37,057 nucleotides of DNA, taken from Maricaulis sp. (GTDB taxonomy: Bacteria > Pseudomonadota > Alphaproteobacteria > Caulobacterales > Maricaulaceae). Each line of letters begins with the position of its first letter. Position 1 is the first letter of the stretch. The notes beneath the pieces were generated by a model, which saw only the letters and a list, made by a program, of their open reading frames with translations, was not told the DNA's origin and did not search any database. Both the position numbers and the translations under genes were made by a program. The stretch spans positions 1 to 37,057 of the forward strand of contig NZ_JADFAJ010000008.1 in assembly GCF_015665295.1 (NCBI RefSeq), written 5' to 3'. Shown piece by piece: positions 1 to 10,550 of this stretch.

Positions 1-785
1 TCGACCGGTCCGGTCAGGATGACATGGTCGTCGTCACGCCATTCCACGAAAAGCTCGCCGCCATCGGCCATGACCGAAGCCCGACGTCCGGCGAGGCCGC
101 GACGATGGGCGGCAACCAGGGCGGCGCAGGCGCCGGTACCGCAGGCCGCTGTCAAACCGGCCCCGCGCTCCCAGACACGCAGACGAATGTGTGTGGCATC
201 GTGGATCTGCGCGAAGCCCGCATTCACCCTTTCCGGGAAGAGCGGGTCGAACTCGACCTCCCGGCCCAGCCTGGCGACCGGCAAGGCCTCAATATCTCGG
301 ATGAAAAAGACCGCGTGCGGATTGCCCATCGAGACTGCGCCGGGCGCCTCGATGCGGATTCCGTCTGCTTCCGCCGCAAAGTCGAGGGTCACCGTGTCCA
401 TCGCGCGGGCCAGCGGGATATCCTGCCAGCCGAGGCGCGGTCGCCCCATGTCGACGCTCACTGTCATCGGGCCGGCATCCCGGGCGCGAAGCACGCCACC
501 AGCTGTTCCCAGGCTGACGGTCGGGGCGCCGGTCTGCTGCATGATGGCCCAGGCCGCCGCGCGGGTGCCGTTGCCGCAGGCACCGACCTCGTCGCCATCG
601 GCATTCCAGATGCGCATGAACGCGTCGGCACTGTCGCTTTCCTCGAGTACAAGCAGCTGGTCGAAATGGTGGGAATGGGCAAGACCGCGGACCGTGTCGC
701 GGGACAGGTTGAAACGGCCAGCCCGTCCGCGCACATCGGCGAGGATGAACTTGTTGCCGGCCCCATTCATCAATCGTGCGTCCAT
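1..785 (-). CDS. dapF: Diaminopimelate epimerase, 3' end cut by window edge
   Basis: Converts LL- to meso-diaminopimelate in the cytoplasm, for lysine and peptidoglycan synthesis. Reading the minus strand from the ATG at 785 gives an open frame to the window edge, with no stop because the gene runs off the window. The N-terminus contains NGAGNKF, the family's opening motif. Both catalytic cysteines are visible: Cys70 in ACGNGTRAA and Cys215 in AACGTGACAA, close to the Cys73/Cys217 spacing of the well-studied enzymes. About 261 residues are present, so only a short C-terminal piece is missing. It is transcribed divergently from the S9 peptidase gene, with 86 bp between the two starts. The assignment is firm. 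Confidence 0.95.
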   Translation of the reverse strand, partial: MDARLMNGAGNKFILADVRGRAGRFNLSRDTVRGLAHSHHFDQLLVLEESDSADAFMRIWNADGDEVGACGNGTRAAAWAIMQQTGAPTVSLGTAGGVLRARDAGPMTVSVDMGRPRLGWQDIPLARAMDTVTLDFAAEADGIRIEAPGAVSMGNPHAVFFIRDIEALPVARLGREVEFDPLFPERVNAGFAQIHDATHIRLRVWERGAGLTAACGTGACAALVAAHRRGLAGRRASVMADGGELFVEWRDDDHVILTGPV

Positions 786-871
786 ATCCGCTCCGATAGC
801 GCTCCACGCCCTTTACGTCCACACGCGCTCCGGTGTTTATTGCCGCGCATGCATCAGAGGGGAAGAGACTG

Positions 872-3076
872 ATGAGAGCATTTCGTAACATTTGGGCGGT
901 CAGCGCCAGCGCCGCCATTCTCGTGGCGTGCAGCCAGCCAGCCAGCCAGGAAAGCGACGCCGTGGCCACCGAAACTCCCGACGCATCGACGCAGCGCCAG
1001 ATCGTCGAGATCGATCCGAACAATGATCCGCGGGTCTGGCTCGAAGAGGTCGAAGGCGAGCGCGCGCTGGAATGGGTCGAGGGCCAGAATGAGCGCACTT
1101 TTGACCGCCTGCAGGGTGATGAGCGCTATCAGGGTCTTTTTGACCAGGCGCTGGCCATCTACCAGTCCAATGACCGCATTCCCTACGGCACTTATTCGGG
1201 CGGTTTCGTCTGGAATTTCTGGCAGGACTCCGAGCATACGCACGGCCTGTGGCGCCGGACCACGCTGGACAGCTATCTGAGCGATACGCCGGATTGGGAT
1301 GTCGTGCTCGATCTCGACGCCCTGTCGGAAGCGGAAGACAAGAACTGGGTCTGGCGCGGCTCGAACTGCCTGGCGCCGGAGTATGATCGCTGCATCCTGA
1401 CCCTGTCGGATGGCGGCTCGGACGCTGCCGTGCGTCGTGAATTCTCGATTTCCGACCGTGCCTTTGTCGAGGGCGGGTTCGAGACCCCGGAAGCCAAGGG
1501 CGGCGTCAGCTGGGTCGATGAGAACACGCTGATGGTCGGCCTTGCCACCTCGCCGGCCGATACGACCAGCTCGGGCTATCCGTCTGTGGCCTATCGCTGG
1601 CAGCGCGGCACTGATCTTGCCGACGCGACCGAGGTCGTGCGCGGTGACCAGGACGATGTCGGCCTGTTTGCCTTCCGCATGGAAGACCATGACGGCACGG
1701 TCTACATGATGGCGTCCGAGGCTGACACGTTCTACGACACGACCTGGTGGTATCTGCCGGCCGATGCCGAACCGATCCAGCTTCCGCTGCCGTCCAAGTC
1801 CTCGATCCAGGACCTCTACCAGGGCGAGCTGGTCTTCACGCTCCAGGAAGAGTGGACGCCGGTCGAGGGTGGCGAGACCTTCCCGCAAGGGGCGCTCCTG
1901 TCCTTCACCCTGGCTGACTTCGTGGCCACCGGTGAACTGCCGGAGGTCCGGACTGTCTTCGTGCCCGGCCCGCGCCAGTCGCTTGGCGGAATGGGGTCCG
2001 CCGCATCCGCCTTCCTGGTTGCCATCGACGAGAATGTCGTCGGCGGGCTGGAAGCCTTCCACTTTGCCGATGGCCAGTGGTCGTCGGAGACCGTGGACGT
2101 TCCGGAGAACATGACGATCAGCCTGGCCGGGACCAGTTCCCATCATGACGTCGCCTTCCTCAACGCCGAAGGTTTCCTGACGCCGGACAGCTATTACCGG
2201 GTCGATGCGGCCGAGTTGACGGTCGAGCCGATCAAGTCGATCCCGGCCCAGTTCGATGCCGAAGGCCTTGTCGTGGAGCAGCTCGAAGCGGCGTCCTCCG
2301 ACGGCACCATGGTTCCCTATTTCGTGGTCCGCCACCAAGACACCGTGATGGATGGAACAACGCCGACCCTGCTCTACGCCTATGGCGGCTTTGAGGTGTC
2401 CATCCGTCCGAGCTATTCCGGCCCGCGCGGTCAGCTCTGGCTGGAAAATGGCGGTGCCTATGTCGTCGCCAATATCCGCGGCGGTGGTGAATTCGGTCCT
2501 GCCTGGCACCAGGCAGGCCTGAAGATGGATCGCCAACGCATCTATGACGATCTGATCGCCGTGGCCGAGGACCTCTCGGGTCGCGGTCTGACCAGCCCGC
2601 GCCATCTCGGCGTCTATGGCGGGTCGAATGGCGGCCTCCTGACCGGCGTCATGTACACCCAGCGTCCCGATCTGTGGAATGCCGTCGTCTCGGCCGTGCC
2701 GCTGCTCGACATGCTGCGCTATCACACCCTGCTGGCCGGTGCGTCCTGGATGGGTGAATACGGCAATCCGGAAGACCCGGACGAGGGCGGTTTCCTGCGC
2801 TCGATCTCGCCCTATCACAATGTTGATGCGAACGGCGATTATCCGGAAATCTATCTCTACACCTCGACCAAGGATGACCGTGTCCACCCGGGCCATGCCC
2901 GCAAGATGGCGCACCTGCTGGAAGAGCTGGGCCATGATTATCTCTATTACGAGAACACGGCCGGTGGTCACTCGGCCGCCGCCAATCTCGAAGAGACGGC
3001 TCGCCGCGATGCGCTGCTCTACACCTTCCTGATGCAAAAGCTGATGGACGATGTCGACCCGCTCGACGCGGAATAG
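872..3076 (+). CDS. Prolyl oligopeptidase family (S9) serine peptidase, lipoprotein
   Basis: Predicted periplasmic or outer-membrane-anchored serine peptidase of family S9 that would cleave short peptides. I chose the ATG at 872 (734 residues) because a GAGGGGAAGAG ribosome binding site precedes it and it yields a clean lipoprotein signal peptide ending LVAC, with Cys20 as the lipidated residue and Ser after it. An upstream in-frame start at 833 would spoil the signal. The first ~430 residues fit the beta-propeller; the C-terminal part is an alpha/beta hydrolase. The catalytic triad is Ser585 in GGSNGGL, Asp in KDDRVHPGH (668/669) and His700 in AGGHSAA. A strong terminator follows. The exact substrate cannot be read from the sequence. 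The best-known S9A members are cytosolic, so the lipobox is notable. Confidence 0.9.
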   Translation: MRAFRNIWAVSASAAILVACSQPASQESDAVATETPDASTQRQIVEIDPNNDPRVWLEEVEGERALEWVEGQNERTFDRLQGDERYQGLFDQALAIYQSNDRIPYGTYSGGFVWNFWQDSEHTHGLWRRTTLDSYLSDTPDWDVVLDLDALSEAEDKNWVWRGSNCLAPEYDRCILTLSDGGSDAAVRREFSISDRAFVEGGFETPEAKGGVSWVDENTLMVGLATSPADTTSSGYPSVAYRWQRGTDLADATEVVRGDQDDVGLFAFRMEDHDGTVYMMASEADTFYDTTWWYLPADAEPIQLPLPSKSSIQDLYQGELVFTLQEEWTPVEGGETFPQGALLSFTLADFVATGELPEVRTVFVPGPRQSLGGMGSAASAFLVAIDENVVGGLEAFHFADGQWSSETVDVPENMTISLAGTSSHHDVAFLNAEGFLTPDSYYRVDAAELTVEPIKSIPAQFDAEGLVVEQLEAASSDGTMVPYFVVRHQDTVMDGTTPTLLYAYGGFEVSIRPSYSGPRGQLWLENGGAYVVANIRGGGEFGPAWHQAGLKMDRQRIYDDLIAVAEDLSGRGLTSPRHLGVYGGSNGGLLTGVMYTQRPDLWNAVVSAVPLLDMLRYHTLLAGASWMGEYGNPEDPDEGGFLRSISPYHNVDANGDYPEIYLYTSTKDDRVHPGHARKMAHLLEELGHDYLYYENTAGGHSAAANLEETARRDALLYTFLMQKLMDDVDPLDAE

Positions 3077-3102
3077 GCTTCACCCCCGATCCTGAATGAA
3101 AG

Positions 3103-3131
3103 CCCCCGACGCCAGCGCGTCGGGGGTTTTT
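3103..3131 (+). terminator. Rho-independent terminator after the S9 peptidase gene
   Basis: A perfect 10-bp stem (3103-3112 pairs with 3117-3126, CCCCCGACGC / GCGTCGGGGG) with a 4-base loop is followed directly by five T residues. It lies 26 bp after the stop codon of the S9 peptidase gene and ends that transcript before polA. Confidence 0.9.
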
Positions 3132-3346
3132 CCTGGACGCGGCCATGCGCGCTTGCGCAAGGAGGGGACAGGTTGGCCTGCCCCCCCGATCTCACCGTCA
3201 TCCCCCGGCTCCGCGCTGAGCGCGACGCGTCAAACTGGGCTTGCCATCGCCCCCACCGCACTCTCTCCATGACCCCGCGCGCTCCCCGCGCTAGTCTCGC
3301 GCCTGACTGATTTGCCCGCCTGCCGATCCGCCCGGAGACCTGTCCC

Positions 3347-6133
3347 ATGGCCACGACCAAACCCGTCGACGAGACCAGCCACGTCTATCTGATCGACGGG
3401 TCGGGCTATATTTTCAGGGCCTATCATGCGCTGCCGCCGCTGACCCGGTCGGACGGGACGCCGGTCGGCGCGGTGCAGGGCTTTTGCAACATGTTGTGGA
3501 AGCTGCTGGAAGACCTCAAAGGAGAGGACCAGCCCTCGCACCTGGCGGTCATTTTCGACCATTCCGGCAAGTCCTTCCGCAATGAGATTTACGACCGGTA
3601 CAAGGCGCATCGTCCGCCGGCGCCGGAAGACCTGGTGCCGCAATTCTCCATCATCCGCGACGCGACGCGCGCTTTCGGCACGCCCTGTGTCGAGCTGGAG
3701 AATTACGAGGCCGACGACATCATCGCCACCTATGCCCGCCAGGCCGAGGCCCTGGGCGCAGATGTCACCATCGTCTCTTCGGACAAGGATCTGATGCAGC
3801 TGGTGACCGACAAGGTCTCCATGTTCGACGCCATGAAGAACAAACGCATCGAGGCGCCCGACGTGATGGAGAAATTCGGGGTCGGGCCGGACAGGGTGAT
3901 CGATATCCAGGCGCTGGCCGGCGACAGTGTCGACAATGTACCCGGCGTGCCCGGTATCGGCGTGAAGACCGCGGCCCTGCTGATCAATGAATATGGTGAT
4001 CTCGACACGCTTCTCGAGCGGGCCGGCGAGATCAAGCAGAAGGGCCGCCGCGAAAAGCTGCTGGCCCATGCCGAGGATGCCCGTATCTCGCGCACCCTGG
4101 TCACGCTGAAGCTCGATGCGCCGATGCCCGAAAAGCTGGAAGCCTTCGGGCTCGCCGATCCGGATCCGGAGGTCCTCGTTCCCTTCCTTCGCGAGATGGA
4201 ATTCCGCTCCTTCACCCGCAAGGTCGAGGAGGCTCTGGGCGGGCCGCGGGTCGACGAGACCGGCGACGCCACGGCCCCCATTGATCGCGACAAGTATGAG
4301 TGCGTGACGACGATGGACGCGCTCGAGCGCTGGATTGCAAAATGCCGCGAGGCCGGCCAGATCGCGGTGGATACCGAGACCGATGCCCTGTCCTCGACCG
4401 CCTCCGGCCTGGTCGGCATCTCGCTGGCCACGGCTCCCGGCGAGGCCTGTTATATCCCGCTCGCCCATGTCGATCCGCAAGGCACGGGCGACATGTTCGA
4501 TACCGGCCAGGCGCCGGAGCAGATCCCGATGGCGGCGGCGCTCAAGGCCCTGAAGCCGCTGCTGGAAGACCCGGCGGTTCTGAAGATCGGCCAGAACATC
4601 AAATATGATCTCGGCGTGCTGTCACGCCATGGCATCGATGTCGCGCCCTATGACGACACCATGCTGATCTCCTATGTCATGGATGCCGGCCTGCACGGGC
4701 ATGGCATGGATGCGCTGGCCGAGCTGCATCTGGGCCATACCTGCATCCCCTTCAAGGAGATCTGTGGCACCGGCAAGAACCAGATCACCTTCGACAAGGT
4801 GCCACTGGACAAGGCGACCCTCTATGCCGCGGAAGATGCCGACGTCACCCTGAGGCTCTGGGAGATTCTCAAACCGGCCCTGGTCGCCAAGAAGATGGCG
4901 ACCGTCTACGAAACGCTGGAACGGCCGATGGCCGACGTGCTCTCGAAGATGGAACGGGTCGGCATCAAGGTCGATCCGGACCAATTGAACCGCCTGTCCT
5001 CCGACTTTGCCCAGAAGATGATGGCCGCCGAGGCCGAGGCGCACAAGGCCGCCGGCCGCGAGTTCAATGTCGCCTCGCCCAAGCAGATCGGCGATATCCT
5101 GTTCGGGGAAATGGGCCTGCCCGGCGGCAAGAAGACCAAGACCGGGGCCTGGTCGACCGATGCGGCCGTGCTCGACCAGCTCGCCGCCGAGGGCCATGCC
5201 CTGCCGGTCGCGCTTTTGGAATACCGGCAATATGCCAAGCTGAAATCGACCTATTCGGACAGTCTCTTCGCCCATATCAATCGCGACACGAAGCGGGTCC
5301 ACACCTCCTTCTCGCTGGCTGCGACGACGACCGGGCGCCTGTCCTCGACCGAGCCCAATCTGCAGAATATCCCGATCCGTACCGAGGCCGGCCGGCAGAT
5401 CCGCGAAGTCTTCATCGCCGAACCCGGCCATGTACTGGTCGCCGCCGACTATTCCCAGATCGAGCTGCGGCTGCTGGCCCATATCGCCGGTGTGGAGAGC
5501 CTCAAACAGGCCTTCCGCGACGGCGCCGACATTCACGCCATGACCGCGTCAGAAGTCTTCGGCGTGCCGGTCGAGGGCATGGACCCGATGGTCCGGCGCA
5601 AGGCCAAGGCGATCAATTTCGGTGTGATCTACGGCATTTCGGCCTTCGGCCTCGCCAACCAGATCGGCGTCAAGCGGGACGAGGCCAAGGCCTTCATCGA
5701 CGCCTATTTCGAGAAATTCCCGGGCATTCGCGCCTATATGGACCAGATGAAGGCCCAGGCCTCCGAGACCGGTTTTGTCGAGACCATTTTCGGGCGCCGC
5801 GCCCATTTCCCGGGCATTCGCGACAAGAACCCGAATATGCGCATGTTCGCCGAGCGCCAGGCGATCAACGCCCCCATCCAGGGCTCGGCCGCCGACGTCA
5901 TCCGCCGCGCCATGATCCGCATGGACGACGCCCTGAGAGCCGCCAATCTGGACGCACGCATGCTCTTGCAGGTGCATGATGAACTGGTGTTCGAAGTGCC
6001 GGAGAACCAGGCCGACGATTTGATCGCGCTGGCGTCAAAAGTGATGGGTGAAGCCTGTGCGCCCGCGCTGGAACTGAGCGTGCCGCTGGTGGTGGACGCG
6101 AAGGCGGGGATGACGTGGGGCGAGGCGCATTAG
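3347..6133 (+). CDS. polA: DNA polymerase I
   Basis: Repair and Okazaki-fragment polymerase, 928 residues, the normal length. Three domains are seen in order. The 5' nuclease (about 1-300) has EADDIIATY, SSDKDLMQL and GDSVDNVPGVPGIG. The 3'-5' exonuclease (about 310-500) has an intact motif I (Asp342, Glu344 in DTETD), NIKYD and YAAEDAD, so proofreading should be active, unlike Taq-type enzymes. The polymerase domain has motif A (Asp701 in DYSQIELR), the O-helix RRKAKAINFGVIYG with Phe758 and Tyr762, and motif C (His877-Asp878-Glu879). The ATG at 3347 is preceded by GGAG about 10 bases upstream. It converges with the HEPN-like gene, with only 8 bp between the stop codons. Confidence 0.98.
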   Translation: MATTKPVDETSHVYLIDGSGYIFRAYHALPPLTRSDGTPVGAVQGFCNMLWKLLEDLKGEDQPSHLAVIFDHSGKSFRNEIYDRYKAHRPPAPEDLVPQFSIIRDATRAFGTPCVELENYEADDIIATYARQAEALGADVTIVSSDKDLMQLVTDKVSMFDAMKNKRIEAPDVMEKFGVGPDRVIDIQALAGDSVDNVPGVPGIGVKTAALLINEYGDLDTLLERAGEIKQKGRREKLLAHAEDARISRTLVTLKLDAPMPEKLEAFGLADPDPEVLVPFLREMEFRSFTRKVEEALGGPRVDETGDATAPIDRDKYECVTTMDALERWIAKCREAGQIAVDTETDALSSTASGLVGISLATAPGEACYIPLAHVDPQGTGDMFDTGQAPEQIPMAAALKALKPLLEDPAVLKIGQNIKYDLGVLSRHGIDVAPYDDTMLISYVMDAGLHGHGMDALAELHLGHTCIPFKEICGTGKNQITFDKVPLDKATLYAAEDADVTLRLWEILKPALVAKKMATVYETLERPMADVLSKMERVGIKVDPDQLNRLSSDFAQKMMAAEAEAHKAAGREFNVASPKQIGDILFGEMGLPGGKKTKTGAWSTDAAVLDQLAAEGHALPVALLEYRQYAKLKSTYSDSLFAHINRDTKRVHTSFSLAATTTGRLSSTEPNLQNIPIRTEAGRQIREVFIAEPGHVLVAADYSQIELRLLAHIAGVESLKQAFRDGADIHAMTASEVFGVPVEGMDPMVRRKAKAINFGVIYGISAFGLANQIGVKRDEAKAFIDAYFEKFPGIRAYMDQMKAQASETGFVETIFGRRAHFPGIRDKNPNMRMFAERQAINAPIQGSAADVIRRAMIRMDDALRAANLDARMLLQVHDELVFEVPENQADDLIALASKVMGEACAPALELSVPLVVDAKAGMTWGEAH

Positions 6134-6141
6134 GGGGTAAA

Positions 6142-7131
6142 CTAGAAGTCGCGAAGAGCCTCGAAACCATAGTGCTCCGCGACGTACGTGTAACATCGAT
6201 CGACAGCTTCCTCGAAATCATCCAGAGCTCTATTGACCTCCGCATCAAATAAACTATCGCTTATTCGGCCTGCATGAACAAATGAATGGCGCCTCTCTAC
6301 GAGCTCACCCAACGAGTCAAACAGAGTTGACGCGCGACCTCGGTAAGGGCGACGAAGAGGAGTGGCAAGATCCAAGTGCAAATCTAAAGATTTAAAATTT
6401 TTGGCTATTAAATTGGGTCTTTGAAAGGAGAAAGACAACCCTACGGCCTCTGATATATTCAATTCTCCGGAAACAACGCGCTCCAGAATTTCTTTAGAAA
6501 TTCGGGCATTGGAAATCGCATTACCTCGGTCTTCTGAGCATGTACAAATACAGATAAATAGATCGCGAAAAAAACTTTCCCATATCGCTACGAGATACGG
6601 CAGCAGCATGTTGTTAGACAACAATCTGGGATTCATTTCATCCATCCAGGGGAATGGCGCCCTTCCTTCCGCTGCGATATTTCCTTCTAGCCTTCGCGTT
6701 TGAAGATATATGCGGGCCCGACCGATAGCATTGTGGAAGCGCCATCTCGCGTGAAAGCAGCCTGACGCCATGGGCGTGGGAGGCGGCCCTTCTGGGTGCC
6801 AGTAACGATTTGCACCTGCGTCTGTCTCAAAAGTGCCTCCGAGATAGTCTCGCAAGAACTTAAGCGTCTTATTCTGTTGCTTTAAATCCCAATAACTTCG
6901 GCCTGATCGAGATCTAGTACCAACCGCAAGCCGCCCAACTTCATCTCGATAAAGTGTGAGCTCAACTCCCGTGTATGACTTATACTCTTGTGAGCAATAC
7001 CAAAAATACGATGCGACATGACCATCGAAGTTTATACCCTCGCACTTTTGGTAGCCCAGCGCCTCCACCAAGCTCTTAACATGTGCGAGAGGAACACCTT
7101 GGTCAAAAATACTCTCCGAACAATAGCTCAT
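6142..7131 (-). CDS. Unrecognised protein with HEPN-like C-terminal domain, in an AT-rich island
   Basis: A 329-residue cytoplasmic protein that I do not recognise as a whole. The C-terminal half (about 165-325) is helical and contains RHSFVH (Arg281 to His286), an R-x4-H motif of the kind that forms the RNase site in HEPN domains. The preceding helix has NNMLLPYLVAIWESFFRDLF, which fits the N-terminal helix of RiboL-PSP/MAE-type HEPN proteins. Residues 1-110 look like a separate alpha/beta domain. Base composition differs sharply from its neighbours: 6361-6420 has 19 G+C of 60, while 5881-5940 in polA has 44 of 60. Codon use follows, pointing to horizontal gain. No obvious partner antitoxin or nucleotidyltransferase gene lies beside it. 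The HEPN call is from the motif and helix pattern only. It could also be a non-catalytic HEPN protein. Confidence 0.6.
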   Translation of the reverse strand: MSYCSESIFDQGVPLAHVKSLVEALGYQKCEGINFDGHVASYFWYCSQEYKSYTGVELTLYRDEVGRLAVGTRSRSGRSYWDLKQQNKTLKFLRDYLGGTFETDAGANRYWHPEGPPPTPMASGCFHARWRFHNAIGRARIYLQTRRLEGNIAAEGRAPFPWMDEMNPRLLSNNMLLPYLVAIWESFFRDLFICICTCSEDRGNAISNARISKEILERVVSGELNISEAVGLSFSFQRPNLIAKNFKSLDLHLDLATPLRRPYRGRASTLFDSLGELVERRHSFVHAGRISDSLFDAEVNRALDDFEEAVDRCYTYVAEHYGFEALRDF

Positions 7132-7215
7132 GGGGTGCTCGACTCGCTTTGAAACACAAGCGTCGCAAGCTCCAAGGAGTCGGTCAATCTAGGCCGCACT
7201 TTTGGCTCTTCGACA

Positions 7216-7265
7216 TGGGTCCCAGCTCTGCGCCCCGCTTTCGCGGGGCATTCGGCAGGGATGAC
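7216..7265. repeat. REP-like intergenic palindromic repeat
   Basis: The stretch contains a GC-rich hairpin (GCCCCGC at 7232-7238, loop TTTC, GCGGGGC at 7243-7249) flanked by GGGTCCCAGCTCTGCG and GGCAGGGATGAC. On the minus strand it reads GTCATCCCTGCC..., then the GCGAAAGC-type hairpin, then ...CTGGGACCC. From memory, this is the form of small mobile intergenic repeats common in alphaproteobacterial genomes. It sits between the AT-rich island and the gyrB terminator. Confidence 0.55.
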
Positions 7266-7287
7266 AAGGGATGGGGCCTAAAAAGGC

Positions 7288-7321
7288 AAAACGCCCGCCG
7301 GAGTGATCCAGCGGGCGTTTT
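7288..7321. terminator. gyrB terminator, symmetrical
   Basis: An 11-bp inverted repeat (AAAACGCCCGC at 7288-7298, GCGGGCGTTTT at 7311-7321) with a 12-base loop lies 21 bp past the gyrB stop. The A and T tails give a T-run on either strand, so it can stop gyrB transcripts (minus) and any read-through from the other side. Confidence 0.88.
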
Positions 7322-7342
7322 CATTTCGGCTTGGCGGCGCGC

Positions 7343-9763
<2,421 letters not shown>

Positions 9764-9778
9764 TCACGCGCCTGTGAC

Positions 9779-9816
9779 CACACGCGCGCACACGCGTGCG
9801 CACGCGCGCACGCGTG
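9779..9816. other. Z-DNA-prone alternating pyrimidine-purine tract upstream of gyrB
   Basis: All 38 bases alternate pyrimidine-purine without a break, built almost wholly of CG and CA/TG steps. This composition is the classic one for left-handed Z-DNA under negative supercoiling. It fills much of the 88-bp spacer between the VTT-domain gene and gyrB, beginning 33 bp before the gyrB start codon. A regulatory role is inference. Confidence 0.8.
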
Positions 9817-9833
9817 AGTGAGGGCACCTGATT

Positions 9834-10550
9834 TCAAACCGGTTTTGCAGCCCGGCCTTCGGTCGCGCGACGCGCCAGCCAGCGCCGCCCGATGACCGCG
9901 ATCAGGACCAGCAGCAGCACCGCACCCCCGACCGCCATCCAGGCCCGGATGCCACCGCCCTCCAGCCCCTGGATCGCCGCATGGCTGGCAAAGGCGATAA
10001 GCGCCATCTTGGGGATGCTGCCCAGCGCCGTACCGGCGATGAAGGCGCGAAACCGCATTTGCGTGCAGCCGGCGGCAATGTTGATGATGATCGAAGGCAG
10101 GGTCGGCACCATGCGGATCACCGCGCTCGCCCAGAAACCGTGTCGGGCCAGCTCGTCCATGACGATGGCGACATCCGGCCCGGCATTGCGGGCCAGCCAG
10201 CCCGCGCCCGCCCGGCGACCCACCAGAAAGCCCAGACCGCAGGCCAGCACCTTGCCGGTCCAGCTGTAGAAAAACCCCGCCCAGGGCCCGAAGGCCGCGA
10301 CGAGTGCGGCGATCAGAACGGCCTGCGGCGCGCCCAGGGTGATCAGGGCCATGAAAGCAAGAATGGCGAGCGGCGGCGCCCAGGGCTCACGGCCGGCCAG
10401 GGCCAGCCCGTCCAGCGCCTGGCGTGTCACATCCTGCGGCAGGAGCAGTGCCGCAAACCCGCCGAGCGAGAACAGCGCGACCAGTCCGACGGCCAGAACC
10501 GCCTTGCCGGGATGTCGCCGGAGAGTGGCAACCAGCTCGGCGCCGATCAC
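9834..10550 (-). CDS. VTT-domain (TVP38/TMEM64, DedA-like) membrane protein
   Basis: An integral inner-membrane protein of 238 residues with about six hydrophobic segments. The VTT/SNARE-associated signature is clear: GPWAGFFYSW, GFLVGRRAG and RMVPTLPSIIINIAAGCTQM, with the conserved Arg, Pro and Gly pattern before the last helices. Relatives act in lipid scrambling, and DedA proteins recycle undecaprenyl phosphate carrier. The start is the GTG at 10550, overlapping the stop of the upstream glycosyltransferase in a GTGA arrangement, so translation is probably coupled. It is the third gene of an operon with a GT2 and an ArnT-like transferase. A role in moving their lipid carrier across the membrane is plausible but inferred. 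Confidence 0.85.
   Translation of the reverse strand: MIGAELVATLRRHPGKAVLAVGLVALFSLGGFAALLLPQDVTRQALDGLALAGREPWAPPLAILAFMALITLGAPQAVLIAALVAAFGPWAGFFYSWTGKVLACGLGFLVGRRAGAGWLARNAGPDVAIVMDELARHGFWASAVIRMVPTLPSIIINIAAGCTQMRFRAFIAGTALGSIPKMALIAFASHAAIQGLEGGGIRAWMAVGGAVLLLVLIAVIGRRWLARRATEGRAAKPV

Noticed and set aside
854-3037. 727-residue open frame on the minus strand opposite the S9 peptidase
   Set aside because: Shadow of the real gene in high-GC DNA; no family motif, and the plus-strand product has a signal peptide and a full catalytic triad.
3230-5536. Long minus-strand frames opposite polA (3230-4480, 4622-5536)
   Set aside because: No recognisable domain; composition is that of antisense of a GC-rich coding region, while polA is complete on the plus strand.
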